DNA from: CAWGJF01 sp963822905
Lineage (GTDB): Bacteria > Bacteroidota > Ignavibacteria > Ignavibacteriales > Ignavibacteriaceae
Direction: 5' to 3'
Assembly: GCA_963822905.1 (NCBI GenBank)
Contig: CAWGJF010000003.1
Location: 248,001-312,000 of the forward strand
Length of the DNA stretch: 64,000 nt
The translations under genes were made by a program, and so were the position numbers. Under the pieces are notes generated by a model, which did no database searches, was not told where the DNA came from, and saw only the letters and a program-made list of their open reading frames with translations. Positions 9,592 through 18,486 of the stretch are shown here, one piece after another (the stretch's first letter is position 1; every line of letters begins with the position of its first letter).

Positions 9592-10170
9592 CTATTTATT
9601 TAGTTTTTGTAAAGCCTGTTTAATTAATTCTTCCAGGGAAATGTTTTTGTCTGTTGAAACAATTTCGTGAATAATTTTTTCTGATGTTTTAGGATTGTAG
9701 CCGAGAGTGTTTAATGCTGCAATTGCTTCTTTCTTGATTCCCGGTTCCGCGGACGCTTCGCCCTCTTTTATGTCGCCAACTTTAGATCTTAATTCGAGAA
9801 CAACACGCTCTGCAGTTTTCTTCCCGATTCCCGGAACAGCAACTATTCTTGCTACATTTCCACTAATGATCGCATTCTTTAAATCATCAACTGAAATGCC
9901 TGATAAGAGACTTAAAGCAAGCTTAGGTCCTATTCCGTTTACCGAGATTAACAACTCAAACATTTCCTTTTCAGCTTCAGAATAAAATCCAAAAAGATTT
10001 ATTGCATCATCCCGAACATTTGTGTAAATAAAAAGAGAAACAGTTTCTTTATCCGAAATTTTTTCAAAAGTATTAATTGATATGTTTACAAGATAACCAA
10101 CTCCGTTTGTGTCAATTACAATTTGCGTCGGTTTGAAAGAAATTATTTTGCCAGTTAGAAATGCAATCAT
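9592..10170 (-). CDS. ruvA: Holliday junction branch migration protein RuvA
   Basis: RuvA tetramers bind Holliday junctions and load the RuvB motor. The N-terminal OB domain begins MIAFLTGKI and the middle contains the helix-hairpin-helix pair LLISVNGIGPKLALSLLSG and IVAVPGIGKKTAERVVLEL. The small C-terminal domain (AIAALNTLGYNPKTSEKII) contacts RuvB. The 192-residue length is normal. It follows ruvC by 9 bases. ruvB is not in the window. Confidence 0.96.
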   Translation of the reverse strand: MIAFLTGKIISFKPTQIVIDTNGVGYLVNISINTFEKISDKETVSLFIYTNVRDDAINLFGFYSEAEKEMFELLISVNGIGPKLALSLLSGISVDDLKNAIISGNVARIVAVPGIGKKTAERVVLELRSKVGDIKEGEASAEPGIKKEAIAALNTLGYNPKTSEKIIHEIVSTDKNISLEELIKQALQKLNK

Positions 10171-10179
10171 TTTTTACTT

Positions 10180-10716
10180 TTAGTTTATTATTCTATCTGG
10201 AAACGCATCAGCGAATGCTTTCCAGTTTTTAATTTTTGCGGATGGCTTTTTCATCCTGAAAGCATGGCAGAGAGCTGTAGCAAGTGCATCGCTTTCATCA
10301 GTTTTCATTTCTGTTTTTTTCAGGCTCAATATTGTTTTAATCATAAAACTTACCTGCTCTTTGGAGGCTGAACCGTTTCCCACAACTGATTTCTTTATTT
10401 CACGGGGAGAATACTCGCTTACCGGAACTTTGTTATTTACCGCAGCAAGCAGTGAAACTCCGCGAGCATAGCCAATTTTCATTGCTGACTGAACATTCTT
10501 ACCATAAAATGCTGTTTCTATAGCAAACTCATCAGGAGAATATTTTTTTATAAGCTTGTCAAGCTCATCGTAAATAATTTTTAATTTATCAGGAAGCGAT
10601 TTTGTGGAAGGAAGTTTTATTATTCCGGCAGCTATTCTGGCAAGCTGATTATTATTGTTTTTTATGATGCCAAACCCGGTAATTATTGTTCCCGGGTCGA
10701 CTCCCAAAATAATCAT
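10180..10716 (-). CDS. ruvC: Crossover junction endodeoxyribonuclease RuvC
   Basis: Holliday junction resolvase with an RNase-H-like fold. Catalytic acids are visible at D7 (LGVDPGT), E67 (FAIETAFYGKN), and D140 and D143 (TDESDALATALCH). The 178-residue length is typical. The gene sits between yebC (6-base gap) and ruvA (9-base gap), the common yebC-ruvC-ruvA order. Confidence 0.96.
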   Translation of the reverse strand: MIILGVDPGTIITGFGIIKNNNNQLARIAAGIIKLPSTKSLPDKLKIIYDELDKLIKKYSPDEFAIETAFYGKNVQSAMKIGYARGVSLLAAVNNKVPVSEYSPREIKKSVVGNGSASKEQVSFMIKTILSLKKTEMKTDESDALATALCHAFRMKKPSAKIKNWKAFADAFPDRIIN

Positions 10717-10722
10717 AAAAAT

Positions 10723-11469
10723 TTATGAATTGTTATTAACAGCAGCTTCATCAAAGTCAGCATTTGAATAAACATTCTGAACGTCATCAATATCTTCTAG
10801 ACCTTCAATCAGCTTCATTATTTTTTCAGAATCCTCACCTGTAACTGAAATATTATTTTTTGCAATCCACTGAAGAGATGCATTTTCAATCTGGAGATTA
10901 TTATTAAGCAATGCTTTTCTTACCGGTTCAAAAGATTCAACAGGAGCCTGCACCTCGAAATATTCGTCCTGTGTGGAAAGATCTTCTGCGCCTTCATCCA
11001 AAACGATTCCAAGAATATCTTCTTCAGTTTTTCCTTGTTGGGGAAGCGATATTATTCCTTTATGTTCGAACATCCATGCTACAGAACCGCTTTCACCCAT
11101 ACTCCCGCCATTCTTGGAAAATAAATGACGAACTTCTGCCACAGTCCTGTTTTTATTATCAGTTGCCACCTCGACTAAAATTGCAATTCCGCCGGGACCG
11201 TAACCTTCATAAGTAAGTTCATGAAAAATAACACCTTCAAGTTCGCCTGTTGCTTTTTTAATTGCACGATCAATATTGTCTGCAGGCATGTTTGCAGCCT
11301 TGGCGTTATCGACTGCAAGACGCAAGCGTGGGTTTGCATCAGGATCACCACCGCCTTCACGGGCAGCAATTGTAATTTCTTTAATAAGTTTAGTGAACAT
11401 TTTACCACGCTTTGCATCAACCACAGCTTTTTTTCTTCTTATTGTTGCCCACTTAGAATGCCCGGACAT
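10723..11469 (-). CDS. YebC/PmpR family protein (TACO1-like)
   Basis: It begins with the family hallmark MSGHSKWATIRRKKAVVDAKRGK and has the normal length (248 residues). Members have been described as DNA-binding regulators and, more recently, as ribosome-associated factors that relieve stalling, especially on proline stretches. Which role applies here is not visible. Its ATG overlaps the recJ stop by one base, so translation of the two is probably coupled. Some residues at the C-terminus (EAAVNNNS) are low-complexity tail. Confidence 0.93.
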   Translation of the reverse strand: MSGHSKWATIRRKKAVVDAKRGKMFTKLIKEITIAAREGGGDPDANPRLRLAVDNAKAANMPADNIDRAIKKATGELEGVIFHELTYEGYGPGGIAILVEVATDNKNRTVAEVRHLFSKNGGSMGESGSVAWMFEHKGIISLPQQGKTEEDILGIVLDEGAEDLSTQDEYFEVQAPVESFEPVRKALLNNNLQIENASLQWIAKNNISVTGEDSEKIMKLIEGLEDIDDVQNVYSNADFDEAAVNNNS

Positions 11470-13199
11470 TAGACAGTCTCCTTAATATTTTCTTTAATAT
11501 GAATATCTTTCAATCTCAGTTGGGGAAATGATCTTCCATCACGAACTGATTTATCAATTGTATAAACTATATCAATTTGTGAATGGTTGCTTGCGATTTG
11601 ATTATAAAATTCTCCAAGGTTGAAACCTATACAATCGAATACCTTATCACAACCTTCTTGTTTTAGACTAAATACAATATGATTTGTACCAACAATTCTT
11701 GGAATACTTGCGAGTATAACATTTTCGGATAGAAATGTAGGTCGCATATTAGCCGGGCCAAAAGGGGAAAACTGATCGAGAATTCTTAAAAACTTTGGTG
11801 TTATATCAGAAAATTTTAAAACAGCATCAATAGAAATTTCCGGTATAAGATCATTTTCATCAATGGATTCTTTAACAATAGCATTAAATTTTTCTCTGAA
11901 CTCTTCCAGTTTTTCGAGTTCAACAGCTAACCCGGCAGCTGCATGATGACCACCAAAGTGAATTAAATATTCTTCACACTTTTGAAGAGCTTCATAAATA
12001 TTAAAATTGGAAATGCTTCTAGCAGAACCTTTAGCCACGCCATCAACAGTAGTAAGCATTATGGTTGGACGGTAATATTTTTCAACAAGCCTGGAAGCAA
12101 CAATACCAATTACACCCGGATGCCAGCCATCCTGGTGAAGTACAATTGCAAGTTCGTTATCAAGATCGATTGAAGATTCAACAAGCCAGCTTGCGTCATC
12201 AAAAGTATCGACATCTATTTTTCTTCTTTCAAAGTTTTCAACTTCAAGAACCTTTGCCAGTTCCATAGCTTCTTTTTTACTATCGGTTATAAGCAGTCTT
12301 ACAGCTCGTTCTGCATCACCAAGTCTTCCAACGGCGTTAATTCGTGGCGCAAGAGTGAATACAATTTGACCTGAAGTTAAATTACCCGGATGAAGATGTG
12401 CAATATCAATTAATGCGGCTATAGCTGGTCTTGGATTATCATTAATTTGCTCTAATCCATCACGTACAAGAAATCTGTTTTCATCAGCCAGGGGAACAAT
12501 ATCAGCAGCACCAGCCAGTGCAACTAAATCTAAATATTGGAGAGGCAGTTCTCTTTTCCCGATTCTTTCACAAACTCCCTGAGCAAGTTTAAAGGCAACA
12601 CCAGCCCCGGAAAGATATTTAAATGGATATTCGCATCCGGGTTTTAAAGGGTCAAGGACTGCAAATGCATTCGGCAATTCAGCTTTCGGCTGATGATGAT
12701 CGCATATGATTACATCCATTCCAAGCTTATTAGCATGTGCAGTTTCTTCTATGGCAGTGATTCCACAATCAACTGTAATTAAAAGAGAAGTTCCTTTTTC
12801 TTTTACATGTTCCATTGCTTCATTTGATAAACCGTATCCTTCTTCCAACCTGTTTGGAATATAGAAGTCAACATTTGCACCTAGTTCCTTAAGGAATAAA
12901 TAAAGCACTGCTGTGGCACAAGTACCATCGACATCATAATCACCATAAATACAAATAAGCTGATTTTCTGTAAGTGCATTTATAACGCGGGTTGTTGCTT
13001 CTTCCATTCCATTCATCAGGAAAGGGTTGTGGAGAGAATCAAGGGTGGGTCTGAAAAACTTCTTTGCTTCTGAATAATTCCGGATATTCCGCTGAACAAG
13101 CAAAGCTGCGAGTATCTCTGAAATGTTAAGTGAATCCGCTAAAGCTTTTACAGCCAGCTCATCACCCACATTTTTTATTGTCCAGCGTTTTTGTAGCAT
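11469..13199 (-). CDS. recJ: Single-stranded-DNA-specific exonuclease RecJ
   Basis: 5'-3' ssDNA exonuclease of recombination and mismatch repair. DHH-superfamily motifs include IYGDYDVDGTCATAVL (aspartates 87, 89 and 91 from the chosen start), VDCGITA, DVIICDHHQP and the DHHA1 motif HFGGHHAAAGL. The open frame runs to 13283, but those 28 extra codons run into the RNase P RNA gene. I use the ATG at 13197-13199, which gives MLQKRWTIKN, a normal RecJ start, and 576 residues. It leads the recJ-yebC-ruvC-ruvA group. Confidence 0.95.
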   Translation of the reverse strand: MLQKRWTIKNVGDELAVKALADSLNISEILAALLVQRNIRNYSEAKKFFRPTLDSLHNPFLMNGMEEATTRVINALTENQLICIYGDYDVDGTCATAVLYLFLKELGANVDFYIPNRLEEGYGLSNEAMEHVKEKGTSLLITVDCGITAIEETAHANKLGMDVIICDHHQPKAELPNAFAVLDPLKPGCEYPFKYLSGAGVAFKLAQGVCERIGKRELPLQYLDLVALAGAADIVPLADENRFLVRDGLEQINDNPRPAIAALIDIAHLHPGNLTSGQIVFTLAPRINAVGRLGDAERAVRLLITDSKKEAMELAKVLEVENFERRKIDVDTFDDASWLVESSIDLDNELAIVLHQDGWHPGVIGIVASRLVEKYYRPTIMLTTVDGVAKGSARSISNFNIYEALQKCEEYLIHFGGHHAAAGLAVELEKLEEFREKFNAIVKESIDENDLIPEISIDAVLKFSDITPKFLRILDQFSPFGPANMRPTFLSENVILASIPRIVGTNHIVFSLKQEGCDKVFDCIGFNLGEFYNQIASNHSQIDIVYTIDKSVRDGRSFPQLRLKDIHIKENIKETV

Positions 13200-13233
13200 A
13201 GTTTTATTCAATTTAAAACAAAGAACAAAAAAT

Positions 13234-13626
13234 AAACCGGACCTGTAAGCCGAATTCTGTTTCCCGATAAATCGGGATGGCAATCATTTGTCTAGGTTCT
13301 TTATTACTAAAGAACTCCGGCAGTCTACCCGGAAATCTTCGAAGCGAACAACTCCGATTCCCTAAGGAAACGATTTCCCTATTTGACCTTGCTTCGGGTG
13401 TGGTTTGCCTTGCCTCCGGTATTACTAACGGAGCGGTGGGCTCTTACCCCGCCTTTTCACCCTTATCCTCTTTTGCTAAAGCTACAGAGGACGGTATATT
13501 TTCTGTGGCACTATCAGTAATTGTAAGATTACTCCTATAATTCCCGGGTGTTACCCGGCACCCTGTTCTTTGAAGTTCGGACTTTCCTCCCTCCTGATAA
13601 TTAAGGAAAGCGATTGCCCGGACCGG
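13234..13626 (-). ncRNA. rnpB: RNase P RNA, bacterial class A
   Basis: Read on the minus strand, the segment begins with CCGGGCAATCGC, followed by the conserved GGAGGGAGGAAAGTCCGAAC block. It later has AGAACAGGGTGCCGGG, the GGTGAAAAGGCGGGGTAAGAGCCCACCG region (P10/P11 and the specificity domain), AAACCACACCCG, and the 3' element ACAGAATTCGGCTTACAGGTCCGG pairing back to the 5' end. These are the universally conserved parts of the P RNA. It is the catalytic RNA that matures tRNA 5' ends. Ends are placed on the terminal CCGG pairing and are approximate. A palindrome (13466-13491) occupies the variable P12 position. Confidence 0.95.
13466..13491. repeat. Short palindrome inside the rnpB variable stem
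   Basis: TCCTCT and AGAGGA arms (26 bp overall) with a central GCT/AGC pair. The position corresponds to the P12 extension of RNase P RNA, which varies between species. Its layout resembles the short interspersed palindromes elsewhere in this window. Confidence 0.5.
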
Positions 13627-13777
13627 ATCATTTTTTATTCTTTAAACTTTTATGCAATGCTTTTAATTATAAGCATTTAACAGCATTTTCTTATTAAAAA
13701 GAAGAACGATTTAACTGGGGCGGAATATACTAAAATCTCTTTTATATATCACCAGAAAGATTTGAGACTGTAGAGAA

Positions 13778-14506
13778 TTAATCTCCTTCAACATCTCCTG
13801 CAATTTCAGCTGAGACTAAAATTCTACCACAATATTCACAAAAAAAGAGTCTTGAATTTTTGCGGATTTCAAGCTGTCTTTGAGCCGGAACAATATTATG
13901 ACAACCCGAACAGGCTGATCTTTTTATCGTTGCAACTGCTTTGCCTTTTTTAGCTTTACGAATGCGCATATAAGCTGATACATCACCTTTTTTGACTCCG
14001 GCTTCAATTTTTTTTCTTTCAGCCCGAAGTTTAGCCTCTTCTTTTTCGTTGGCTTTAATAATTTCTTTCAGATCAGCTTCTTTAACTTTTAATTCCTTGC
14101 TCAACTCATCAAGCACCGGCTTATGTTCTTCAATTTCGGTTGTGAGAGTTTTGCTTTGATCGGCAAGAGAATCATTTTCAGTTTCAAGTTTAGAAATCTG
14201 TTCTTCGGTATGATCAATTTCTTTTGTAAGGGCGTCATACTCTTTATTATTTCTTACCTGGTATAATTGAGCTTTAAACTTTTTTTGATTTTCTTTATGC
14301 TTTTCAATTTCCTCTTCGTTTTGTTCCCGCTTTTTTGAAGATTCTTTTTGATTAGCTTCTTTTTCCTTGATCTCATCTTTAATTGAGCTCATTTTTTCTT
14401 CGAGATCACGAACAGCATTTGGCAAATCACCACGAAGTTCTTCCAGTTCATCAAGCTGGTCATCCACCTGCTGAAGCTGATACAATATTTTTAACCTGTC
14501 GTACAA
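13778..14506 (-). CDS. C4 zinc-ribbon, coiled-coil protein (DUF164/CT398-like)
   Basis: Residues 1-190 are a long charged coiled coil (QLDELEELRGDLPNAVRDLEEK onward). The C-terminus is a zinc ribbon with C199, C202, C223 and C226 (CSGCH ... CEYCG). Proteins of this type (for example CT398 of Chlamydia) have been linked to flagellar or secretion components and nucleic acids, but no firm role is known. It lies 14 bases downstream of the Nif3-like gene, a pairing found in many bacteria, so the two probably act together. Length of 242 residues is usual. Confidence 0.88.
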   Translation of the reverse strand: MYDRLKILYQLQQVDDQLDELEELRGDLPNAVRDLEEKMSSIKDEIKEKEANQKESSKKREQNEEEIEKHKENQKKFKAQLYQVRNNKEYDALTKEIDHTEEQISKLETENDSLADQSKTLTTEIEEHKPVLDELSKELKVKEADLKEIIKANEKEEAKLRAERKKIEAGVKKGDVSAYMRIRKAKKGKAVATIKRSACSGCHNIVPAQRQLEIRKNSRLFFCEYCGRILVSAEIAGDVEGD

Positions 14507-14520
14507 TTTCTATCAACTCC

Positions 14521-15633
14521 TTAATTGTTATAAAATAAAACCGGGTTCGTTGAACCACTATATTTAAAAACTTTTACGGATTTATTATCGCGCAATATTT
14601 TTTCTAATCTTTTTTTTACTTCATTTAAAACCGGAACTTCTGTTTCATAATGTCCGGCATCTATTAATAATATTTTTTCTTTGGCATCCTGAAACGTGTG
14701 ATACTTTAAATCTGCTGTAACAAATGCATCAGCTCCTGAAGAAATTGCTGAATTAACCAGTTCACTACATGAACCGCCACAAACAGCAACTTTCTTTATT
14801 GATTTACTGTTTCCTTGTGTGTAGCGGAAATTTTTCAATTTAAGGTTTTTAGATAAAATTTTGTAAAACTGTTGAACAGTCATCCCAGTTGTAAATTCGC
14901 CAACAGCGCCGAATCCAAAATTCACATTCTCGTTTTTGAGTGGATAAATATCGTAAGCAACTTCTTCATAAGGGTGAACTTTAATCATAGACGAAACAAC
15001 ATTTTTCAGATTACTTTTATTGATTAAAACTTCGAGCCTCGTTTCTTCAACTTTTTCGAGTTTATCCTTTTTGCCAATCGAAGGGTTCGAGTTGACCGAT
15101 CCTTTAAAAGTTCCTGTTCCTTTTAATCTGAATCCACAATTTGAATATTCACCAATTACTCCGCCGCCTGCTGTGTGAATTGCTTTAGCAACTTTTTCTA
15201 AATATTCATTCGGAATAAACACAACCAGCTTATACTGATCATCTTTTAAATTTTTTAAAAAGCGAATATTTTTTAATCCTAAAACTTTTGCTAATTGAAA
15301 ACTCACACCGTCTCTTGTAAAGTCAAGATTCGTGTGTGCAGAAAAAACATTGATATCTTTTTTAAGCAGCTTTTCGATGACTACTGATCTGGGATCCTTA
15401 GTTGTATTAATATTGTAAACAGGATTGAATAAAAGAGGATGATGTGTGATGATCAGATTGCAATTTCTTTTTATAGCTTCATCAACAACATTGTTATTAA
15501 GATCAAGGCTAAGAAGGATATTTTTTATTTTTCTATCTTCATTACCAACCTGCAACCCTGTGTTATCTCTTTCCCAAGCGTTTGCAGAAGGAGCCCAATC
15601 TTCAAAGAATTCTATTATTTTGCTGCATTTCAT
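14521..15633 (-). CDS. Nif3-like dinuclear metal centre hexameric protein
   Basis: The N-terminal domain has the metal-site motif ITHHPLLF (H64, H65) and HTNLD. A PII-like insert fills the middle (roughly residues 130-240, with VHPYEEVAYDIY), and the C-terminal half closes the site with VCGGSCSELV and DAGHYETE. At 370 residues it is the long form with insert. The family (YbgI/YqfO) has been linked to GTP cyclohydrolase I type 2, but the reaction is unsettled. Its ATG lies only 10 bases after a strong terminator-like hairpin (15644-15666), and no good ribosome site is visible. Confidence 0.9.
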   Translation of the reverse strand: MKCSKIIEFFEDWAPSANAWERDNTGLQVGNEDRKIKNILLSLDLNNNVVDEAIKRNCNLIITHHPLLFNPVYNINTTKDPRSVVIEKLLKKDINVFSAHTNLDFTRDGVSFQLAKVLGLKNIRFLKNLKDDQYKLVVFIPNEYLEKVAKAIHTAGGGVIGEYSNCGFRLKGTGTFKGSVNSNPSIGKKDKLEKVEETRLEVLINKSNLKNVVSSMIKVHPYEEVAYDIYPLKNENVNFGFGAVGEFTTGMTVQQFYKILSKNLKLKNFRYTQGNSKSIKKVAVCGGSCSELVNSAISSGADAFVTADLKYHTFQDAKEKILLIDAGHYETEVPVLNEVKKRLEKILRDNKSVKVFKYSGSTNPVLFYNN

Positions 15634-15634
15634 A

Positions 15635-15666
15635 TAAAAAAAACACCCCGACTTTTTATCGGGGTG
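15635..15666 (-). terminator. Strong Rho-independent terminator or attenuator before nif3
   Basis: A perfect 8-bp stem (CACCCCGA and TCGGGGTG, 15644-15651 and 15659-15666) with a 7-base loop. Read on the minus strand, it is followed directly by an unbroken run of nine T residues ending beside the nif3 ATG. It would end any transcript coming from ispG or from the leader at 15667-15780. Confidence 0.8.
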
Positions 15667-15735
15667 CTCTTCTAATTTCTAATCCTTCCAGGTACTCTCT
15701 TGTACCCACCGAAGTCAACTATTTCTATAAATTTT
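15635..15735 (-). ncRNA. Candidate small RNA or cis leader upstream of nif3
   Basis: The 189-bp gap between ispG and nif3 carries, on the minus strand, a GGTAC/GTACC hairpin (around 15690-15706), then a purine-rich linker, then the terminator at 15644-15666 with its T-run. This arrangement fits an independently ended small RNA or an attenuated leader of the nif3-DUF164 operon. It matches no RNA family I recognise. The 5' end is a guess. Confidence 0.35.
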
Positions 15736-15822
15736 AGTTTTTGATTTAAAATCACATTCATACTAAGTGTCGAAATATAGCATGAACGAATTTAATATAC
15801 AATATTATGCTTTTGTGAATAA

Positions 15823-17835
15823 TTAATTGTTTTCTGGTACTTCTGCCCAATTTCCATCTTCTTTGATTAATTGAATCAATTCATCCACAGCATTTGATGA
15901 TGGAACGTTTCTTCTAACAATATCTTTTGCCCGGTAAAGTGTGATTTTATCTGTTCCCGAGCCTACATATCCATAATCAGCATCTGCCATTTCGCCTGGA
16001 CCATTCACTATACATCCCATAATAGCAATCTTAACGCCTTTTAAATGTTCAGTCTTTTTGCGAATCATTTCTGTTGTTTCCTGAAGATCAAACAAAGTTC
16101 TTCCGCAGGATGGACATGCAATATATTCAGTTTTGGAGATTCGGACTCTAGCAGCCTGCAAAATCCCAAATAAAGTTCTATTTATAATTTTTTCGATTGT
16201 CTCTTCCGAAGAAGAAAATTTTCTAATGTATATTGCCGAAGATTTTTCTTTTGATAAAAGATTTTCTGATGCACCAATCCAAACACCATCCCCGAACCCA
16301 TCAATTAATAATGCCCCGAAATCTGTTGCTGAATACAAACGTAATTCATCTGAAGTTAAGCCGGAATAATCTCTTTTAATAATTACAGGATTTTTAATTT
16401 CATTTATTAAAAGATCAAAAAATGCTCTGCGCTGTTCAGCCATTCCGTGTTCATTTGATGTTTCTAAAACTATAACAGATGTTGAATCATTTTTTATTTT
16501 TGAAATCAACTCTTTACTCAATAAAGAAATATCAAATCTGACGAAATTTAGAAATCCGGATTTTTCTTTATCGCTTAAATATTCTTCAACTGTTAAAAGG
16601 GGGTAGCGCAGTTTTTTATTGTTTAGTTGCTTCCAGTATTTGAAATCAAGAACCAATTTTAAATTTTCAGGTAGATTGAATTGAATATCAGAATCTTTTA
16701 AATAAATAATGTCTGCAGCAGCATCGCTTAAGTACCATTTATCCGTAACCGGATTGTAAGTATAACCGATATCTTTTAAAGCAGTTTGATCTGAAATTTT
16801 TCTACGAGAGAAATCTGCAATAACTACAGGAACATTTGACCTTCCGATTCCTGCGACTTCCAAAGATTCACGTTTTGAATAATTAAATGGATCAATTGGA
16901 ATCTCATTAATCTCTTTTATTGGTTTATGATTTTCTCTTCCTTTGTATCTGTTGGCGAGTGAAATCGCAACCGGTGCTTCGTATTCAGGATCTTCAGTTA
17001 ATGAAACCCGGATTGTATCTCCAATTCCATCTTCTAGCAATGCACCAATCCCAACAGCTGATTTGATTCTTCCGTCTTCACCGCCACCTGCTTCAGTAAC
17101 TCCAAGATGCAGAGGATAATTCATTCCTTCATCTTCCATTTTCTGAATCAAAAGTCTGTAAGCCTGAACCATAACCTTGGGATTACTTGCTTTCATTGAA
17201 AGAACGATTTCATGATAATCCAAATCTTCACAAATGCGTACAAACTCAAGTGCAGATTCAACCATTCCTAAAGGAGTGTCACCGAAACGGCTCATTATTC
17301 TATCGGACAACGAACCATGATTTGTTCCGATTCGCATTGCGGTTTCATATTCTTTACAAATTTTTACGAGCGGACTAAATTTTTTTCTGATTCGTTCAAG
17401 TTCTGCAAGATAAACTTCATCGGTATATTCAATGTGTTCGAACTTTTTCTTGTCAGCATAGTTGCCAGGATTAACTCTTACTTTTTCTACAATTCTTGCT
17501 GCTTCTTCGGCAGCATTTGGTGTGAAATGAATATCAGCAATTAGTGGAACTGTATAACCGCGTGATCGTAATTCCTTTTTTATGTTTGCTAAATTTTTTG
17601 CTTCGTTCAAACTTGGCGCTGTAATTCTTACATATTCACATCCCGCATCAACCATCCTGATTGTCTGTTCAACGGTTGCTTTTGTATCCATTGTATCTGT
17701 AATTGTCATCGACTGAATTCTGATCGGGTTATTTCCACCAAGCGAAATATCACCGATTTTCACTTCTCGTGTTTTGTGTCGGGAATATTTTGTTAAACTG
17801 TTGCAATATTTTTTTATTGATTCTACCTGTTTCAT
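15823..17835 (-). CDS. ispG: 4-hydroxy-3-methylbut-2-enyl-diphosphate synthase, long three-domain form
   Basis: This iron-sulfur enzyme makes HMBPP from MEcPP, the next-to-last step of the MEP pathway. The TIM-barrel opening IRIQSMTITDTMDTKATV is clear. The C-terminal 4Fe-4S part has CPSCGRTLFDLQ and MGCIVNGPGEMADADYGYVG. At about 670 residues it has the extra middle domain (roughly residues 300-540) typical of plants, Chlorobi and Bacteroidota, whereas E. coli has about 370. The open frame extends to 17898, inside the DJ-1-like gene. I use the ATG at 17833-17835 (MKQVESIKKY), which leaves a 4-base gap after that gene. Confidence 0.96.
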   Translation of the reverse strand: MKQVESIKKYCNSLTKYSRHKTREVKIGDISLGGNNPIRIQSMTITDTMDTKATVEQTIRMVDAGCEYVRITAPSLNEAKNLANIKKELRSRGYTVPLIADIHFTPNAAEEAARIVEKVRVNPGNYADKKKFEHIEYTDEVYLAELERIRKKFSPLVKICKEYETAMRIGTNHGSLSDRIMSRFGDTPLGMVESALEFVRICEDLDYHEIVLSMKASNPKVMVQAYRLLIQKMEDEGMNYPLHLGVTEAGGGEDGRIKSAVGIGALLEDGIGDTIRVSLTEDPEYEAPVAISLANRYKGRENHKPIKEINEIPIDPFNYSKRESLEVAGIGRSNVPVVIADFSRRKISDQTALKDIGYTYNPVTDKWYLSDAAADIIYLKDSDIQFNLPENLKLVLDFKYWKQLNNKKLRYPLLTVEEYLSDKEKSGFLNFVRFDISLLSKELISKIKNDSTSVIVLETSNEHGMAEQRRAFFDLLINEIKNPVIIKRDYSGLTSDELRLYSATDFGALLIDGFGDGVWIGASENLLSKEKSSAIYIRKFSSSEETIEKIINRTLFGILQAARVRISKTEYIACPSCGRTLFDLQETTEMIRKKTEHLKGVKIAIMGCIVNGPGEMADADYGYVGSGTDKITLYRAKDIVRRNVPSSNAVDELIQLIKEDGNWAEVPENN

Positions 17836-17839
17836 CTGA

Positions 17840-18358
17840 TTATTTATAAATTGAGTGAAAAACTGACTCAGCAAATCTTTCTGAAGACTGTGGCCCATCA
17901 GACGTTATGATATTTCTATCAACAATGACCGGCAGATTTTTATATTCAACACCGAAATTAATTAATTGATTCCTGTCTTCGACAAAACAAGTTGCCTGTT
18001 TTAATAATCCAGCAGAAGCAAGAATTAAAGGAGCACTGCAAATGGCGCCGATTGTTTTCCTGGTTTCATCAAATTTTATCGCAATTTTCATAAGTGTTGA
18101 ATTTGATATATAATTTCTGCTTCCCGATCCTCCAATCAAAATGAATCCATCAAAATTTTTTTCGTTTATGTTGAAAAAGTTTACATCAGATTTTACCTTT
18201 AATCCCTTGTTTCCGCAGCAAAATGTGTGATCATCTGACGTAATAAAGACTTTTATCCCTTTATTAACGAAATAATTTTTAACTGTCAAATATTCGGTTT
18301 CGTTAAAATCTTTCTCAGGAAGAAAAATTAAAACACTGTTTTTCTTTTGATCTTTCAT
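17840..18358 (-). CDS. DJ-1/PfpI family protein
   Basis: Class I glutamine-amidotransferase-like fold of 172 residues. The nucleophile is C107 in TIGAICSAPLIL, and the acidic partner is probably E15 in LPEKDFNETEY. The closing ITSDGPQSSERFAESVFH matches family members such as YajL and PfpI. Such proteins act as chaperones, glyoxalases or proteases; the sequence does not say which. It lies directly upstream of ispG with a 4-base gap. Confidence 0.85.
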   Translation of the reverse strand: MKDQKKNSVLIFLPEKDFNETEYLTVKNYFVNKGIKVFITSDDHTFCCGNKGLKVKSDVNFFNINEKNFDGFILIGGSGSRNYISNSTLMKIAIKFDETRKTIGAICSAPLILASAGLLKQATCFVEDRNQLINFGVEYKNLPVIVDRNIITSDGPQSSERFAESVFHSIYK

Positions 18359-18452
18359 TTAATATTTTGATTGTGTCTTTATTGCTGTCCAAATATAAAA
18401 AGAATAAATTGCTATTAGAAAATGCATTAATCAGTATTAAACTAAAATGTTT

Positions 18453-18474
18453 ACCTGCCTGCTGGTAGGCAGGT
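18453..18474. repeat. Palindromic repeat just upstream of dnaG
   Basis: A perfect 8-bp stem, ACCTGCCT and AGGCAGGT, with a 6-base loop, ending 12 bases before the dnaG ATG. It has the form of the short interspersed palindromes in this window. It could also fold in the dnaG leader RNA. Confidence 0.55.
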
Positions 18475-18486
18475 TATTTTGCACCT

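Noticed and set aside
11469..13283. RecJ start at 13283
   Set aside because: The extra codons overlap rnpB and the internal ATG gives the normal family N-terminus.
13277..13540. Plus-strand ORF of 87 residues
   Set aside because: It is wholly inside the RNase P RNA gene and has no protein-like features.
15823..17898. IspG start at 17898
   Set aside because: It would overlap the DJ-1-like gene; the ATG at 17833-17835 fits the 4-base gap.
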